Of a stretch of 64,000 nucleotides of DNA, positions 9,454-17,800 are shown in pieces (position 1 is the first letter of the stretch; each line of letters starts with the position of its first letter). The notes under the pieces are model-generated. The model was not told where the DNA came from. It did no database searches and was given only the letters and a program-made list of their open reading frames with translations. Made by a program: the position numbers and the translations under genes. This DNA is from Provencibacterium sp. (GTDB lineage: Bacteria > Bacillota > Clostridia > Oscillospirales > Ruminococcaceae), in the NCBI GenBank assembly GCA_022793895.1, contig JAAWDS010000026.1:20322-84321 (forward strand), given 5' to 3'.

Positions 9454-10776
9454 CTTGTCGTTTCGGGCGTTCTCCGGCCGGTAGGCGGGGAGCTCGACGG
9501 TAAAGACGGAGCCCCGGCCTCCGGGGCCGTCCTGCACATAAATTTTCCCGTGGTGCAGCGAGATGATTTCCTGGGCAATGGAGAGGCCGAGACCATGGTG
9601 GTTCTTGCCGGAACGGGAAGGATCCGCGCGGTAAAACCGTTCGAAGATATGGGGCTTGGCCTCTTCGGGGATGCCGGGCCCGTTGTCGGCGACGGACAGC
9701 CGGACGAGGTTCCCGGAGCCAGCGGCGCCCAGCCGGATTTCACCGCCGGGGGGCGTATAGCTGACCGCGTTATCGATCAGAATGGCAAGGACCTGGCTGA
9801 GCCGCTGCTCGTCGCCATAGATACGCGGGAGGGGGGCGCTGTCGTCTAGGTTGGCCGAGAGGGCGATCCTCTTTTCGGCGGCGAGCTTTTCAAACAGCTC
9901 ATATTGCGTCAGAAGCAGCGTGTCGGCGTCGGCCGCCTTCATGGAAAGGCTCCAGGTTTTGGCGTCGGCGCGCGCCAGGCTGAGCATATCGCTCACCAGC
10001 CGGGACATCCGTTGACACTCTTTGTGGAGGATGCCGGTAAACCGTTCGGTTTCCTCCGGCGTCGCCTTCTCAATGGCGGAAACGCTGGCCTCCATGACCG
10101 CGAGAGGGGTGCGCAGCTCATGGCTGGCCGCGGCGACAAACTCGGCCTGGCGGCGCTGGTTTTCCTCCACCGTGCGCAGCGATCGGCCGGTAAACCACCA
10201 ACTGAAAACGAAGAGCAGCACCGTTCCCAGCGCGACCAGCCCCAGAAACAACCAGCTTTGGAGCGCCGACTGCGCATCTTCGGCGCGCATATCCTTGAGA
10301 AGGATGAGGCTGATCCAGCCCAAGGGGGTGGGAACGGCAGCGCAGGCCCCCTGGTAGCGTTCGCCCAGCCGGCCGTAGAGGGTGAAAAAGAGGCCGTCTG
10401 CGCTTATACGCGTCTGCGGAGGGGCGCCGGTATCAAATCCCAGCTGCTGCGCCAGATTTTTGGCGGCGGCGACCAGATCCGGACGGCTGGTCGCCGTTTC
10501 CCAGGAGCCGGAAAAAAGAAGGGGCGTGCCGTTGTCCTCAATGTGAATGACCAGCCGGTTGCCGCTTTCGGTCTGGGAGAGCCAGGAGCGATCGACCACC
10601 GTTTGGTTTTGAAGGTGGTAGATAATCGCGTTATAATCGTTTCCAAAGGCGGCGGCGCTGCTTTTCGCCTGCTGGCTTTTGGCGACGAGAAGCGCGCCGG
10701 CCGCCATCCCGCTCAGGATGATGCCGGTGATCAGCGTGCAGATCAAGGTAAGGCGCAGCCTTAACCGTTTAAACAT
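9433..10776 (-). CDS. Sensor histidine kinase of an OmpR-type system
   Basis: This 447-residue kinase has membrane segments at about residues 10-32 and 173-195 around an extracytoplasmic sensor. HisKA follows with the phospho-accepting His219 in AAASHELRTP. HATPase motifs are N (ILIDNAVSYTPPGG), G1 (VADNGPGIP) and G2 (HHGLGLSIAQ). It should phosphorylate the regulator encoded 73 bases upstream at 10850-11530. The final residues KGRVAK and the stop lie inside the terminator hairpin, so the hairpin doubles as coding sequence. The signal is unknown. Confidence 0.93.
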   Translation of the reverse strand: MFKRLRLRLTLICTLITGIILSGMAAGALLVAKSQQAKSSAAAFGNDYNAIIYHLQNQTVVDRSWLSQTESGNRLVIHIEDNGTPLLFSGSWETATSRPDLVAAAKNLAQQLGFDTGAPPQTRISADGLFFTLYGRLGERYQGACAAVPTPLGWISLILLKDMRAEDAQSALQSWLFLGLVALGTVLLFVFSWWFTGRSLRTVEENQRRQAEFVAAASHELRTPLAVMEASVSAIEKATPEETERFTGILHKECQRMSRLVSDMLSLARADAKTWSLSMKAADADTLLLTQYELFEKLAAEKRIALSANLDDSAPLPRIYGDEQRLSQVLAILIDNAVSYTPPGGEIRLGAAGSGNLVRLSVADNGPGIPEEAKPHIFERFYRADPSRSGKNHHGLGLSIAQEIISLHHGKIYVQDGPGGRGSVFTVELPAYRPENARNDKKGRVAK

Positions 10777-10849
10777 GGACGATGTCCTACCTTCCTCCTA
10801 GTATGCTGTCCCCTCCGGCGGGCCGCGGACGCCGTTTTGAGCCTCCCTC

Positions 10850-11530
10850 TTAGGGCTGGTTCTCCTCCAGCCGGTAGCCGACCCCGCGCACCGTTTTAAT
10901 TTGCAGGCCGCTTCCAACCGCCTTTAACCGGCGGCGCAGGAAATGGATATAATTATCCAGATTGCCCTCCTCCACCCCGGCATCCGGACCCCAGACATGG
11001 TAGAGCAATACCGAGCGCGGCAGGGTTTGGGCAGGGTTTTTAAAAAAAACTTCAAACAGGTCGCTTTCCCGTTTGGAGAGCGAGCAGCTATCCAGCGCGC
11101 CGCGCAGCACCTTTTCCATCGGATCAAACTCCACATCCCCATAGTGGAGAACCGAGCCGCTCTCCCAGCCGCGCGGGCGGCGGCCCATCGCCCGGATGCG
11201 CGCCAACAGCTCTTCGATGGCAAAGGGCTTGACCAGGTAATCGTCCGCGCCGGCATCCAGCCCATCCACCCGATCCCCAATTCCATCCAAGGCAGTCACC
11301 ATCAGCACCGGCGTGACAATGCCTTGGCTGCGGATGCGTCCGAGCAGTTCGAGCCCGTCCATCCGCGGGAGCATGCGATCGAGCAGGATGAGATCATGCG
11401 CCTGCTGCTTGGCCCAATGCAAGCCGTCGTCCCCATCGTGACAAACATCGACGGTATAGCCCTCCTTTTTCAGCTGGAAGGATACCGCCTCGCAGAGTTC
11501 CTCGTTGTCTTCGACCATTAAAATTCTCAT
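10850..11530 (-). CDS. OmpR-family response regulator
   Basis: This 226-residue regulator has a receiver domain with acidic pocket VEDNEE, phospho-acceptor Asp51 (LILLDRMLPRMDG) and Lys in DYLVKPF. A winged-helix DNA-binding domain of the Trans_reg_C type follows, with RESDLFEVFFKNPAQTLPRS and the usual ending IKTVRGVGYRLEE. It is the partner of the kinase immediately downstream. An AAGGAGG Shine-Dalgarno precedes the ATG. It is divergent from the beta-galactosidase gene, with a shared 227-base spacer. Confidence 0.95.
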   Translation of the reverse strand: MRILMVEDNEELCEAVSFQLKKEGYTVDVCHDGDDGLHWAKQQAHDLILLDRMLPRMDGLELLGRIRSQGIVTPVLMVTALDGIGDRVDGLDAGADDYLVKPFAIEELLARIRAMGRRPRGWESGSVLHYGDVEFDPMEKVLRGALDSCSLSKRESDLFEVFFKNPAQTLPRSVLLYHVWGPDAGVEEGNLDNYIHFLRRRLKAVGSGLQIKTVRGVGYRLEENQP

Positions 11531-11660
11531 GGGAACCTCCTTCTTCCGCTCCCTCTGTCTGTATTCTGCCCAGGGGGAGAGAGGACTTCATACATTAAAG
11601 TATAGCACAGATCTCTCTAAAGCGTCTTTAATTTTGTGGCCGGCGGGCGGCGGATTTCTT

Positions 11661-11700
11661 TTGGGAAGCGCTTGAAGATTTTGCCTCTATCCAGTATACT
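11661..11700 (+). promoter_or_regulatory. Promoter of the GH42 gene with an operator-like palindrome
   Basis: TTGAAG (11672-11677) and TATACT (11695-11700) are spaced 17 bases apart. The palindrome AAGCGCTT (11666-11673) overlaps the -35 box, within TTGGGAAGCGCTTGAA. Such CG-centred palindromes are typical of LacI/CcpA-family operators, so sugar or catabolite repression is plausible. No regulator gene of that family lies in the window. Confidence 0.55.
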
Positions 11701-11757
11701 TAGGTCAGCCATAAAAAAGTCGAATCATACCGGATAAGCTAGAAGGAGGAACCTGTT

Positions 11758-13809
11758 ATGCAACAACCCCTTTTCCCCGCGCTGCCCCATATGGGACACG
11801 GCGCGGATTATAACCCTGATCAGTGGCTGGACCGGCCCGATATTTTGGAGCAAGATATCGAGCTGATGAAGGAGAGCCATGTGAACTGCGTATCGCTGGG
11901 AATCTTTGCCTGGGCGGCGCTGGAACCCCAGGAAGGGGAATACCATTTTGAATGGCTGGAACAGATGGTAAACCGCCTCTATCAAAATGGGATCTACACG
12001 CTGTTGGCCACGCCGAGCGGCGCTATTCCGATCTGGCTGGCCCGCAAATACCCGGAGGTGCGCCGCGTCAGCCGGGAGAAGGTGCGCGACGAGCCGCACG
12101 GGCGGCACAACCACTGTTACACCTCGCCCGTCTACCGCGAAAAGGTGCGCCTCTTGAATACGGCGCTTTCCCAGCGGCTGGGGAAGCATCCGGGCGTGAT
12201 TGCCTGGCACATCTCCAACGAATACGGCGGGGAATGCTACTGCCCGCTGTGCGCGGCGGCATTCCGCGAATGGCTGAAAGAGAAGTATGGGACGATCGAA
12301 AAGCTCAACGCCGCTTGGTGGACATCCTTTTGGAGCCGCCGGTATTCCAGCTTCGAGGAGGTTGAACCGCCCTATGCGCAGGGCGAAAACTGCGTGCATG
12401 GCCTGAAGCTGGACTGGAAGCGGTTCGTTACCCGCCAGACGGAGGATTTCGCGCGCCATGAGAAGGCGGCCGTCCGCGCGGGCGGATCCGATCTTCCTGT
12501 CACCATCAACATGATGACGGCTTACGACGGGCTCAACTATTTCAAATTTAAGGATGTCGTTGATTTTACCTCCTGGGATGCCTATCCCTGCTGGCATGGG
12601 GAGCAGGATGATGTTTCGCTGGCCCAGTACACCGCCTTTATTCATGACGGGATCCGCTCGATCAAGCGCGGACAGCCCTTTGTGCTGATGGAGAGCACCC
12701 CCAGCATGACCAACTGGCAGAGGGTCAGCAAGCTCAAGCGGCCGGGCATGCACATGCTCTCCTCAATGCAGGCCGTCGCGCACGGCGCGGATTCGGTGCA
12801 ATATTTCCAGTGGCGCAAGGGCCGCGGCAGCTTTGAGAAGCTGCATGGCGCGGTGGTCTCTCATGACTGCCGCAGCGATACGCGGGTCTTTAAAGATGTG
12901 GCGGCCGTCGGCCGCAGGCTGTCGGGGCTGGACGCGGTCTGCGGTTCACCGGTGAAGGCGCAGGCGGCGGTGATTTTCGACACCGAAAACCGCTGGGCGA
13001 TCGATATGGCGGCCGGACCGCGCAACTGCGGCAAGCACTATCTGGAAACCTGCATGCAGCACCACCGGGCGCTCTGGGAGATGGGCGTGACGACCGACGT
13101 CATCGATATGGAATGCGATCTGACGGGCTACAAGCTGGTCGCCGCCCCGATGCTCTACCTACTGCGCGGCGGGATTGCCGAAAAGCTGCGCCGCTTTGTT
13201 TCGGAGGGCGGAACGCTGGTGGGAACCTATTGGTCCGGCGTGACCGACGAAAACGATCTCTGTTTCCTGGGCGACTGGCCGGGCGACGGGCTGGCGAGCG
13301 TCTATGGCATCCGTGCCGAAGAGATCGATGCGCTGTATGACGGCGAGTGCAACCACATGGAGTCCTGCGGGCATGCTCTGCTGCGGCATGAGCGCTATAA
13401 GCTGACCGAGCTATGCGAGCGCATCCATCCGCAGGGGGCGCAGGTGCTGGCGCGCTATGCAGAAGATTTCTATGCCGGAGAGCCGGCCCTGACGGTCAAC
13501 CGCTTTGGCGAGGGGAACGCTTATTACCTGGCGGCCAAGGCCGGTATGAAGTTCTACCGGGATTTCTATCATGCGCTGGTCGAGCAGGCTGGGGTGGACG
13601 GCGCCCGCCTGGGAGAGCTGCCCTCCGGCGTCGTGGTCTCCAAGCGCCGGGGCGACGAGGCTGATTACCTGTTTGTCCAGAATTGGAACGCAACTCCGGC
13701 TTCATTTGAGCTGCCGGAAAGGCTGGCGGATTTGGAGACCGGCAAGCCGGTGCATGGGGAGCTGACGCTGGAGCCCTATGGCTTCCGAATCCTCTGCCGG
13801 AAGCATTAA
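11758..13809 (+). CDS. GH42 beta-galactosidase
   Basis: This 683-residue cytoplasmic glycoside hydrolase belongs to family 42, with no signal peptide. The N-terminal barrel starts GADYNPDQW. The acid/base is Glu155 in WHISNEYGG and the nucleophile is Glu312 in FVLMESTPS. Four cysteines (120, 160, 162, 165) match the zinc cluster found in many GH42 enzymes. The trimerisation domain follows (about residues 390-600), then a small C-terminal beta domain. It releases terminal beta-galactose from short oligosaccharides taken into the cell. It is a single gene with its own promoter and terminator; the sugar importer at 24790-28018 is distant and not obviously linked. Confidence 0.93.
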   Translation: MQQPLFPALPHMGHGADYNPDQWLDRPDILEQDIELMKESHVNCVSLGIFAWAALEPQEGEYHFEWLEQMVNRLYQNGIYTLLATPSGAIPIWLARKYPEVRRVSREKVRDEPHGRHNHCYTSPVYREKVRLLNTALSQRLGKHPGVIAWHISNEYGGECYCPLCAAAFREWLKEKYGTIEKLNAAWWTSFWSRRYSSFEEVEPPYAQGENCVHGLKLDWKRFVTRQTEDFARHEKAAVRAGGSDLPVTINMMTAYDGLNYFKFKDVVDFTSWDAYPCWHGEQDDVSLAQYTAFIHDGIRSIKRGQPFVLMESTPSMTNWQRVSKLKRPGMHMLSSMQAVAHGADSVQYFQWRKGRGSFEKLHGAVVSHDCRSDTRVFKDVAAVGRRLSGLDAVCGSPVKAQAAVIFDTENRWAIDMAAGPRNCGKHYLETCMQHHRALWEMGVTTDVIDMECDLTGYKLVAAPMLYLLRGGIAEKLRRFVSEGGTLVGTYWSGVTDENDLCFLGDWPGDGLASVYGIRAEEIDALYDGECNHMESCGHALLRHERYKLTELCERIHPQGAQVLARYAEDFYAGEPALTVNRFGEGNAYYLAAKAGMKFYRDFYHALVEQAGVDGARLGELPSGVVVSKRRGDEADYLFVQNWNATPASFELPERLADLETGKPVHGELTLEPYGFRILCRKH

Positions 13810-13844
13810 CCGTTGTCCCGTAAGAGAGCGGTTCAGCTATCAAG

Positions 13845-13897
13845 AAGCCCAGGCGGGAGCGCTGCGAAAGCGGCCTCCGCCTGGGCTTTCCGTTTTG
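13845..13897 (+). terminator. Terminator of the GH42 gene
   Basis: A 12-bp GC-rich stem (AAGCCCAGGCGG with complement ending at 13888) closes a 20-base loop that can itself fold, followed by TTCCGTTTT. It lies 36 bases after the stop. Confidence 0.75.
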
Positions 13898-13979
13898 TTG
13901 AGAGAAGGGGCTCCGCCGTCCCGGCGGCCCCTGGTTGCGGCATGGGAGAGGGGACGGAGAAGGATTCTGCGCGGACGGC

Positions 13980-15914
13980 CTATCCCTGCATAGCGCTGCG
14001 GTGGGTGAGGATCCACCGCTCCCTGTCCAGGGGATTCACCCCGTGGCGGCGCGCGGTTTTTCCGAGCTCAAGGGGGCATTCCTGGTAGCCGTCGAACCGG
14101 GTGGAGAGGACGCCCTGCCCGCCGGACAGCGAGGCCAGCCGTACCGGATAGTCCAGTGTGGTAGCGACGGGCGCTCGGACATCCAACAAGAACCGCCCGT
14201 CCCGGATGACCGGGGAATCATATTCCCCGCGCAGGACCGCCATGTCGCCGAGGATCCGGCCGGCGCAGTCCTCCGGAGCGGCTATCCGCATGCGCTGCAC
14301 CGGCTCCAGCAGCGTGGTACCGGTGTTCCGCAAGGCGTCCATCAACGCCATCGGCGTGGCTAAAAAGAAATCCAGCGGGTGGGTATGGATGGTGTGGTGG
14401 CTGCCGCCGCAAAGGGTAATCTTCAAATCCGTTACCTCCCAGTTATAAAGCCCTTGCTGCAAAGCGCGGGGAAGCTCCTCACGGATATGGTTTTGGTAGC
14501 GGTAGAAAATTTGGTTGTTCGGTACGATGGAATCGAACTGGAAGCCGCTGCCGCGGGGGAGCGGCTCCACCGCCAGCTCGATCACCGCCCAACAGGGCTT
14601 AGGCATGGTGTAGGCTTCGCGCCCGCGTCCCGCCCGCGCGGGCGTTTCCTTATAGATAACGCCCGGCGGCGAAAAGGAGAGCGCAAGCTGGTAGCGCTCC
14701 ATGGCCAGTGCGGAGAGGATTTCAAGCTGTACCGGCCCGGTAAAGGAGAGATCGAGCTCCTCCTCACCCGGAAGGTAATGCAGTTCCAGCCCCGGATCCT
14801 CTTCGGCCAGCTCGGTGAGGGCGGCGATCAGGGTATGCACGTCCGTTCCGGCTTCGGGCAGGACCTGCGTCTTTAACAGCGGGACCGAAAGGGGGGAGGC
14901 GTGCTGTTCGGGCAATTCCCCCAGGATATCCCCCACGCGGATATCGCCGAGCCCGCAAATCCCAACGGCGTCCCCAGGACCGGCCGCCTGGATATCCTGA
15001 AACCGGCTGCCGTTGTAGCGCCGCAGCTGGGTGATCTTCTGCCCTTCGCGGTTGGAGGTGTAGGAGACGGTGTCGCGGGTGTGAAGCTGGCCGCCGAACA
15101 GACGGACGTGCGCCACCTTCCCGGCTGCCCGATCGTGGGAGATCTGATAGACCACGCCGCCCAGCTTCTCCTGCCGGGCGCGCGGGAGGAAGGCCCGGCC
15201 AAGGGCGGAGAGCAGCTCGGAGGTTCCTTCGCCCAGCATGGCGCTGCCCGCTAAAAGCGGGCAGACGGTTCCGGCCGCCGTTTGCCGGCGCAGGCTTTCC
15301 CAGAGCTGGGAATCCTCTAAGACTTGACCGGAGAGATAGGCTGTGAGCAGCGGGTCGTCTCCGAGGGCGAGCGATTCCAGTGCTTCCTCCTCCGAGAGAG
15401 ACTGGGAAAAGACCTTACAGGCGCGCGTTCCCTCTCCCTCCCAGCGGCAGAGCGGGATCAGCCGCGTTCCCCATTTCCGTTGGATTTCCTCGATAACGGC
15501 GGCGGCGTTGCTGCCGGTGCGATCCAGCTTATTGATAAAGAAGAGGACGGCGATCCCCTGCGCGCGCAGCGCCTCATAGAACAGCTCGGTCTGCGCCTGG
15601 ATCCCCTCCGCCGCCGAAACGATCAGCACCGCCGCATCCAGCACCGAAATTGCGCGATCCACCTCGGCCGCAAAATCGACATGGCCGGGGGTGTCGATGA
15701 GATGGATTTCACTCTCCCCGGTTTCCAGAAGGATCGTGCTCGCCCGCACCGATATGCCGCGCTGGCGCTCGACCGCCAGAAAATCGGATTGCGCCGTCCC
15801 GTCGTCTACGCTCCCTGCTTTCCGCAGCATACCGGCCTCGAAGCAAAGCTGTTCCGTTAGGGTCGTCTTTCCCGCGTCAACATGCGCCAGCAGGCCGATG
15901 TTTCGTTTTTCCAC
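13980..15914 (-). CDS. Tet(M)-like ribosomal protection-type GTPase
   Basis: This 644-residue EF-G-like protein has Tet(M)/Tet(O) architecture. It shows G1 AHVDAGKTT, switch ERQRGISVRAS, G3 DTPGHVDFAAE and G4 NKLDRTG, with EF-G domains II-V behind. Tet(M) removes tetracycline from the ribosome through a domain IV loop reading YYSPVSTPADF. The matching loop here reads GGSHHTIHTHPLDFF, so the drug-contacting tip is not conserved and tetracycline resistance cannot be assumed. It starts at GTG with an AAAGGGG Shine-Dalgarno. Some clostridia carry such TetM-like paralogues without known function. It may share a transcript with the upstream gene at 16033, although a hairpin lies between them. Confidence 0.82.
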   Translation of the reverse strand: MEKRNIGLLAHVDAGKTTLTEQLCFEAGMLRKAGSVDDGTAQSDFLAVERQRGISVRASTILLETGESEIHLIDTPGHVDFAAEVDRAISVLDAAVLIVSAAEGIQAQTELFYEALRAQGIAVLFFINKLDRTGSNAAAVIEEIQRKWGTRLIPLCRWEGEGTRACKVFSQSLSEEEALESLALGDDPLLTAYLSGQVLEDSQLWESLRRQTAAGTVCPLLAGSAMLGEGTSELLSALGRAFLPRARQEKLGGVVYQISHDRAAGKVAHVRLFGGQLHTRDTVSYTSNREGQKITQLRRYNGSRFQDIQAAGPGDAVGICGLGDIRVGDILGELPEQHASPLSVPLLKTQVLPEAGTDVHTLIAALTELAEEDPGLELHYLPGEEELDLSFTGPVQLEILSALAMERYQLALSFSPPGVIYKETPARAGRGREAYTMPKPCWAVIELAVEPLPRGSGFQFDSIVPNNQIFYRYQNHIREELPRALQQGLYNWEVTDLKITLCGGSHHTIHTHPLDFFLATPMALMDALRNTGTTLLEPVQRMRIAAPEDCAGRILGDMAVLRGEYDSPVIRDGRFLLDVRAPVATTLDYPVRLASLSGGQGVLSTRFDGYQECPLELGKTARRHGVNPLDRERWILTHRSAMQG

Positions 15915-15977
15915 CGGTATCCCCTTTCAAAAGCGAGGGCCGCCGTGCTCTCTGCGCGGCAGCCCCTTATAGGTTTG

Positions 15978-16027
15978 ATAAAACGGCCCTGTCCCGTCTC
16001 CCTGCTGCGGGACGGCCGGGACAGGCC
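15978..16027 (-). terminator. Terminator of the coiled-coil protein gene
   Basis: On the minus strand a GC-rich imperfect stem (GGCCTGTCCCG pairing with CGGGACAGGGCC) is followed by GTTTTATC. It begins a few bases after the stop of the gene at 16033 and lies before the Tet(M)-like gene. Confidence 0.65.
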
Positions 16028-16032
16028 AAGTG

Positions 16033-16824
16033 TTAATCCTCGGATTCTTCTTCCGCCTTTTTCTGGCCTTCGGCGGCTTCCTCCTCTGGCGTAGAGAGCT
16101 TCTCCCTTTCTTCGGAGGCGTTCTCTACCGCTGCCTGGCGGGCAATCTCGGCGCCCTTCTCGGTCAGCTTCCCTGCGTCGGCAGTCAGCTCCTGCTGCGC
16201 ATGCTTTAGCCCGTCTACAGCCTGTTCGAGCTTGCTGACGGTGCTGGTATAGTGAGAACGCATTGTTTCGCTTCCCGCCGAGGAGAGGGAAGCAGAGTTT
16301 TCCGCCCACTCCTCCTCGTGCGCTAAGGAGCGGTTGAGCACCGCGCGGGTGACGCCCAGCTCAGAGGAACGGTCGAGCTTCTCCTGAGCGGCGGCCAGCT
16401 CCTGCATTTGCTTTTCACGGGCCTCCTCCGGGGTGAGCTCCTTCTCCTTCTTTTCTTCGTCCTTTTCCACAGCCTCCTGCTGCTTTTGCAGCAGATAATC
16501 CGCCATTTGCTGGTTGACTTCGTTGAGCTGCTTATCGAGCTCTTTGATTTTCCATTTAACGGTTTCCTTCTGGTTCGGATCCTCGACAGGAGTGGTCAGA
16601 AGCGCTTTGCGCTGATTTTGCAGGTAGGACTTGCGCTCGATGAGGTTTTTCAAAAAAGAGTCGGAGCTCTGTGCGTTTTGGCGTCCCTTTTCGCTGATGG
16701 ACACCCGGTCGCCGCGAACCGCCTGCGCGGCTTTGCCGAGAAGCTCATCTACCTTCGTCCCGCTCTGGCGGGAGAGGGAAGCTCCCTGAAAGGGATTGAG
16801 CATGGCGGAAAATGCAATTTTCAT
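16033..16824 (-). CDS. Uncharacterised charged coiled-coil protein
   Basis: I do not recognise this 263-residue protein. It has no signal peptide or membrane segment. Residues 1-45 are mixed and include GDRVSISEKGRQ, a pattern I have seen at the N-terminus of other clostridial proteins of unknown function. From about residue 55 it is almost entirely predicted helix, rich in Glu, Lys, Gln and Ala, with long coiled-coil stretches (about 75-150 and 190-240) and an acidic end. A scaffold or structural role is possible but unsupported. It is transcribed alone and ends at the hairpin at 15978-16027. Confidence 0.7.
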   Translation of the reverse strand: MKIAFSAMLNPFQGASLSRQSGTKVDELLGKAAQAVRGDRVSISEKGRQNAQSSDSFLKNLIERKSYLQNQRKALLTTPVEDPNQKETVKWKIKELDKQLNEVNQQMADYLLQKQQEAVEKDEEKKEKELTPEEAREKQMQELAAAQEKLDRSSELGVTRAVLNRSLAHEEEWAENSASLSSAGSETMRSHYTSTVSKLEQAVDGLKHAQQELTADAGKLTEKGAEIARQAAVENASEEREKLSTPEEEAAEGQKKAEEESED

Positions 16825-17000
16825 CCATTAGCCCTTCCTTCTGTTAAAAAAGATGTAGAAACGGCCGAACAGCCGGGGAGGGCTATCTTTTGGCCGTTTG
16901 CCTAAACGGCTGCCCAAACGGCGAAGGGCAGGCCCGTTTCAATATTTCTTCCCTATGGAACGGTATAGGACTCTCCTCCTGCACAGGAAAATCCCAGCTT

Positions 17001-17029
17001 TTGTGTTCAAAATATGAACCCTATATTTT
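17001..17029 (+). promoter_or_regulatory. Candidate promoter in the 16825-17144 spacer
   Basis: The 320-base spacer between divergent genes is AT-rich in its second half. TTGTGT (17001-17006) and TATTTT (17024-17029) are 17 bases apart. The interrupted palindrome GTTCAAAATATGAAC (17005-17019) fills most of the spacer and could be an operator. The boxes are weak, and nothing else was recognised in this stretch. Confidence 0.3.
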
Positions 17030-17144
17030 ATCTATTCGCCCATTTTTCCTTAAAATCAAGAGCGCGGCAGGATGTATCCCTGCATATTCTTCTTTGGACG
17101 GGCCATACTTCCGGAAGAACCGTTCATAAGAGAGGGGAAGAGGC

Positions 17145-17309
17145 ATGGAAACAGAAAGGCCGCTGCATGAGGAACCCGTGCAGCTTATTGAATATATCCC
17201 TTATGTGCAGACGCCAAAGACCGGCGATGCGCGCAGGCGCTATGTGCTGGAATGCTACCGCAAGATTTCTGAGATGGATAGGGAGCGTGTCTTCAAGCGC
17301 TTTTTCTAA
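17145..17309 (+). CDS. Small uncharacterised protein, 54 residues
   Basis: The frame encodes a 54-residue, charge-rich peptide with QLIEYIPYVQTPKTGDARRR in the middle and the ending DRERVFKRFF. A GAGGGG Shine-Dalgarno lies eight bases before the ATG. The next gene starts 29 bases later with its own Shine-Dalgarno, so the two probably form an operon. I recognise no family. Spacing and base composition look like a real gene rather than chance. Confidence 0.55.
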   Translation: METERPLHEEPVQLIEYIPYVQTPKTGDARRRYVLECYRKISEMDRERVFKRFF

Positions 17310-17338
17310 AGATAAAAATGCAGAAAGGAGTGACCGCC

Positions 17339-17581
17339 ATGCCGCGCGGCCGCAAAGCAGTTGTCAACTATGAAGAGGAGATCCAAAAGGTGGATATGCA
17401 GATTACCCGCTGGAAAAAGACCATCGATGAGCTTCAGGGACGCCGCAGGGAGCTGGTAGAACAGCGGGAGCAGGCCGAGCTGGAAACGCTCCGGCAGGTG
17501 ATCCAGTCAACCGGCATGTCTGTCGGCGAAATCATTTCGCTGGTAGAAGGGGCCGGTTCGCCGCCCGCCGTCCAGCCATGA
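17339..17581 (+). CDS. Small coiled-coil protein, 80 residues
   Basis: The protein starts with a basic patch (MPRGRKAVV). A single long helix with heptad character follows (about residues 10-55), then a TGMSVGEIISLVEG segment and a Pro-rich tail. The layout resembles small helical proteins of the DUF4315 type, but the match is weak and no function is assigned. The ATG at 17339 has an AAAGGAG Shine-Dalgarno; the ATG at 17318 lies before it and is less likely. It follows the 54-residue gene and ends at a strong terminator. Confidence 0.65.
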   Translation: MPRGRKAVVNYEEEIQKVDMQITRWKKTIDELQGRRRELVEQREQAELETLRQVIQSTGMSVGEIISLVEGAGSPPAVQP

Positions 17582-17620
17582 GGCGGCGGACCGGGACGGC
17601 GGTTTTGAATAAGAGAGATT

Positions 17621-17668
17621 CCTGTTGCCTGCAAGCGGACCGAAAATCTGCGGGCAACAGGATTTTTT
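17621..17668 (+). terminator. Terminator of the small-protein operon
   Basis: CCTGTTGCC (17621-17629) pairs with GGCAACAGG (17653-17661), followed by ATTTTTTG. It lies 40 bases after the stop of the gene at 17339. Confidence 0.85.
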
Positions 17669-17691
17669 GCGGGCTGTTTCGGGAGGAGGGC

Positions 17692-17720
17692 TATTCACCT
17701 TCCGGTTTTTGTACTATAAT
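17692..17720 (+). promoter_or_regulatory. Candidate promoter of pfkA
   Basis: A perfect -10 TATAAT (17715-17720) sits 17 bases after a weak -35 TATTCA. The transcript would start near 17727, about 75 bases before the pfkA ATG. Confidence 0.5.
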
Positions 17721-17800
17721 GGGAGAAGCCTAAACCCCCGGCGAAGGAAGGGCCTGCCGGGCGGCGGACAAAGCGGATAAACGGGAAAGGGTGGTTGACG

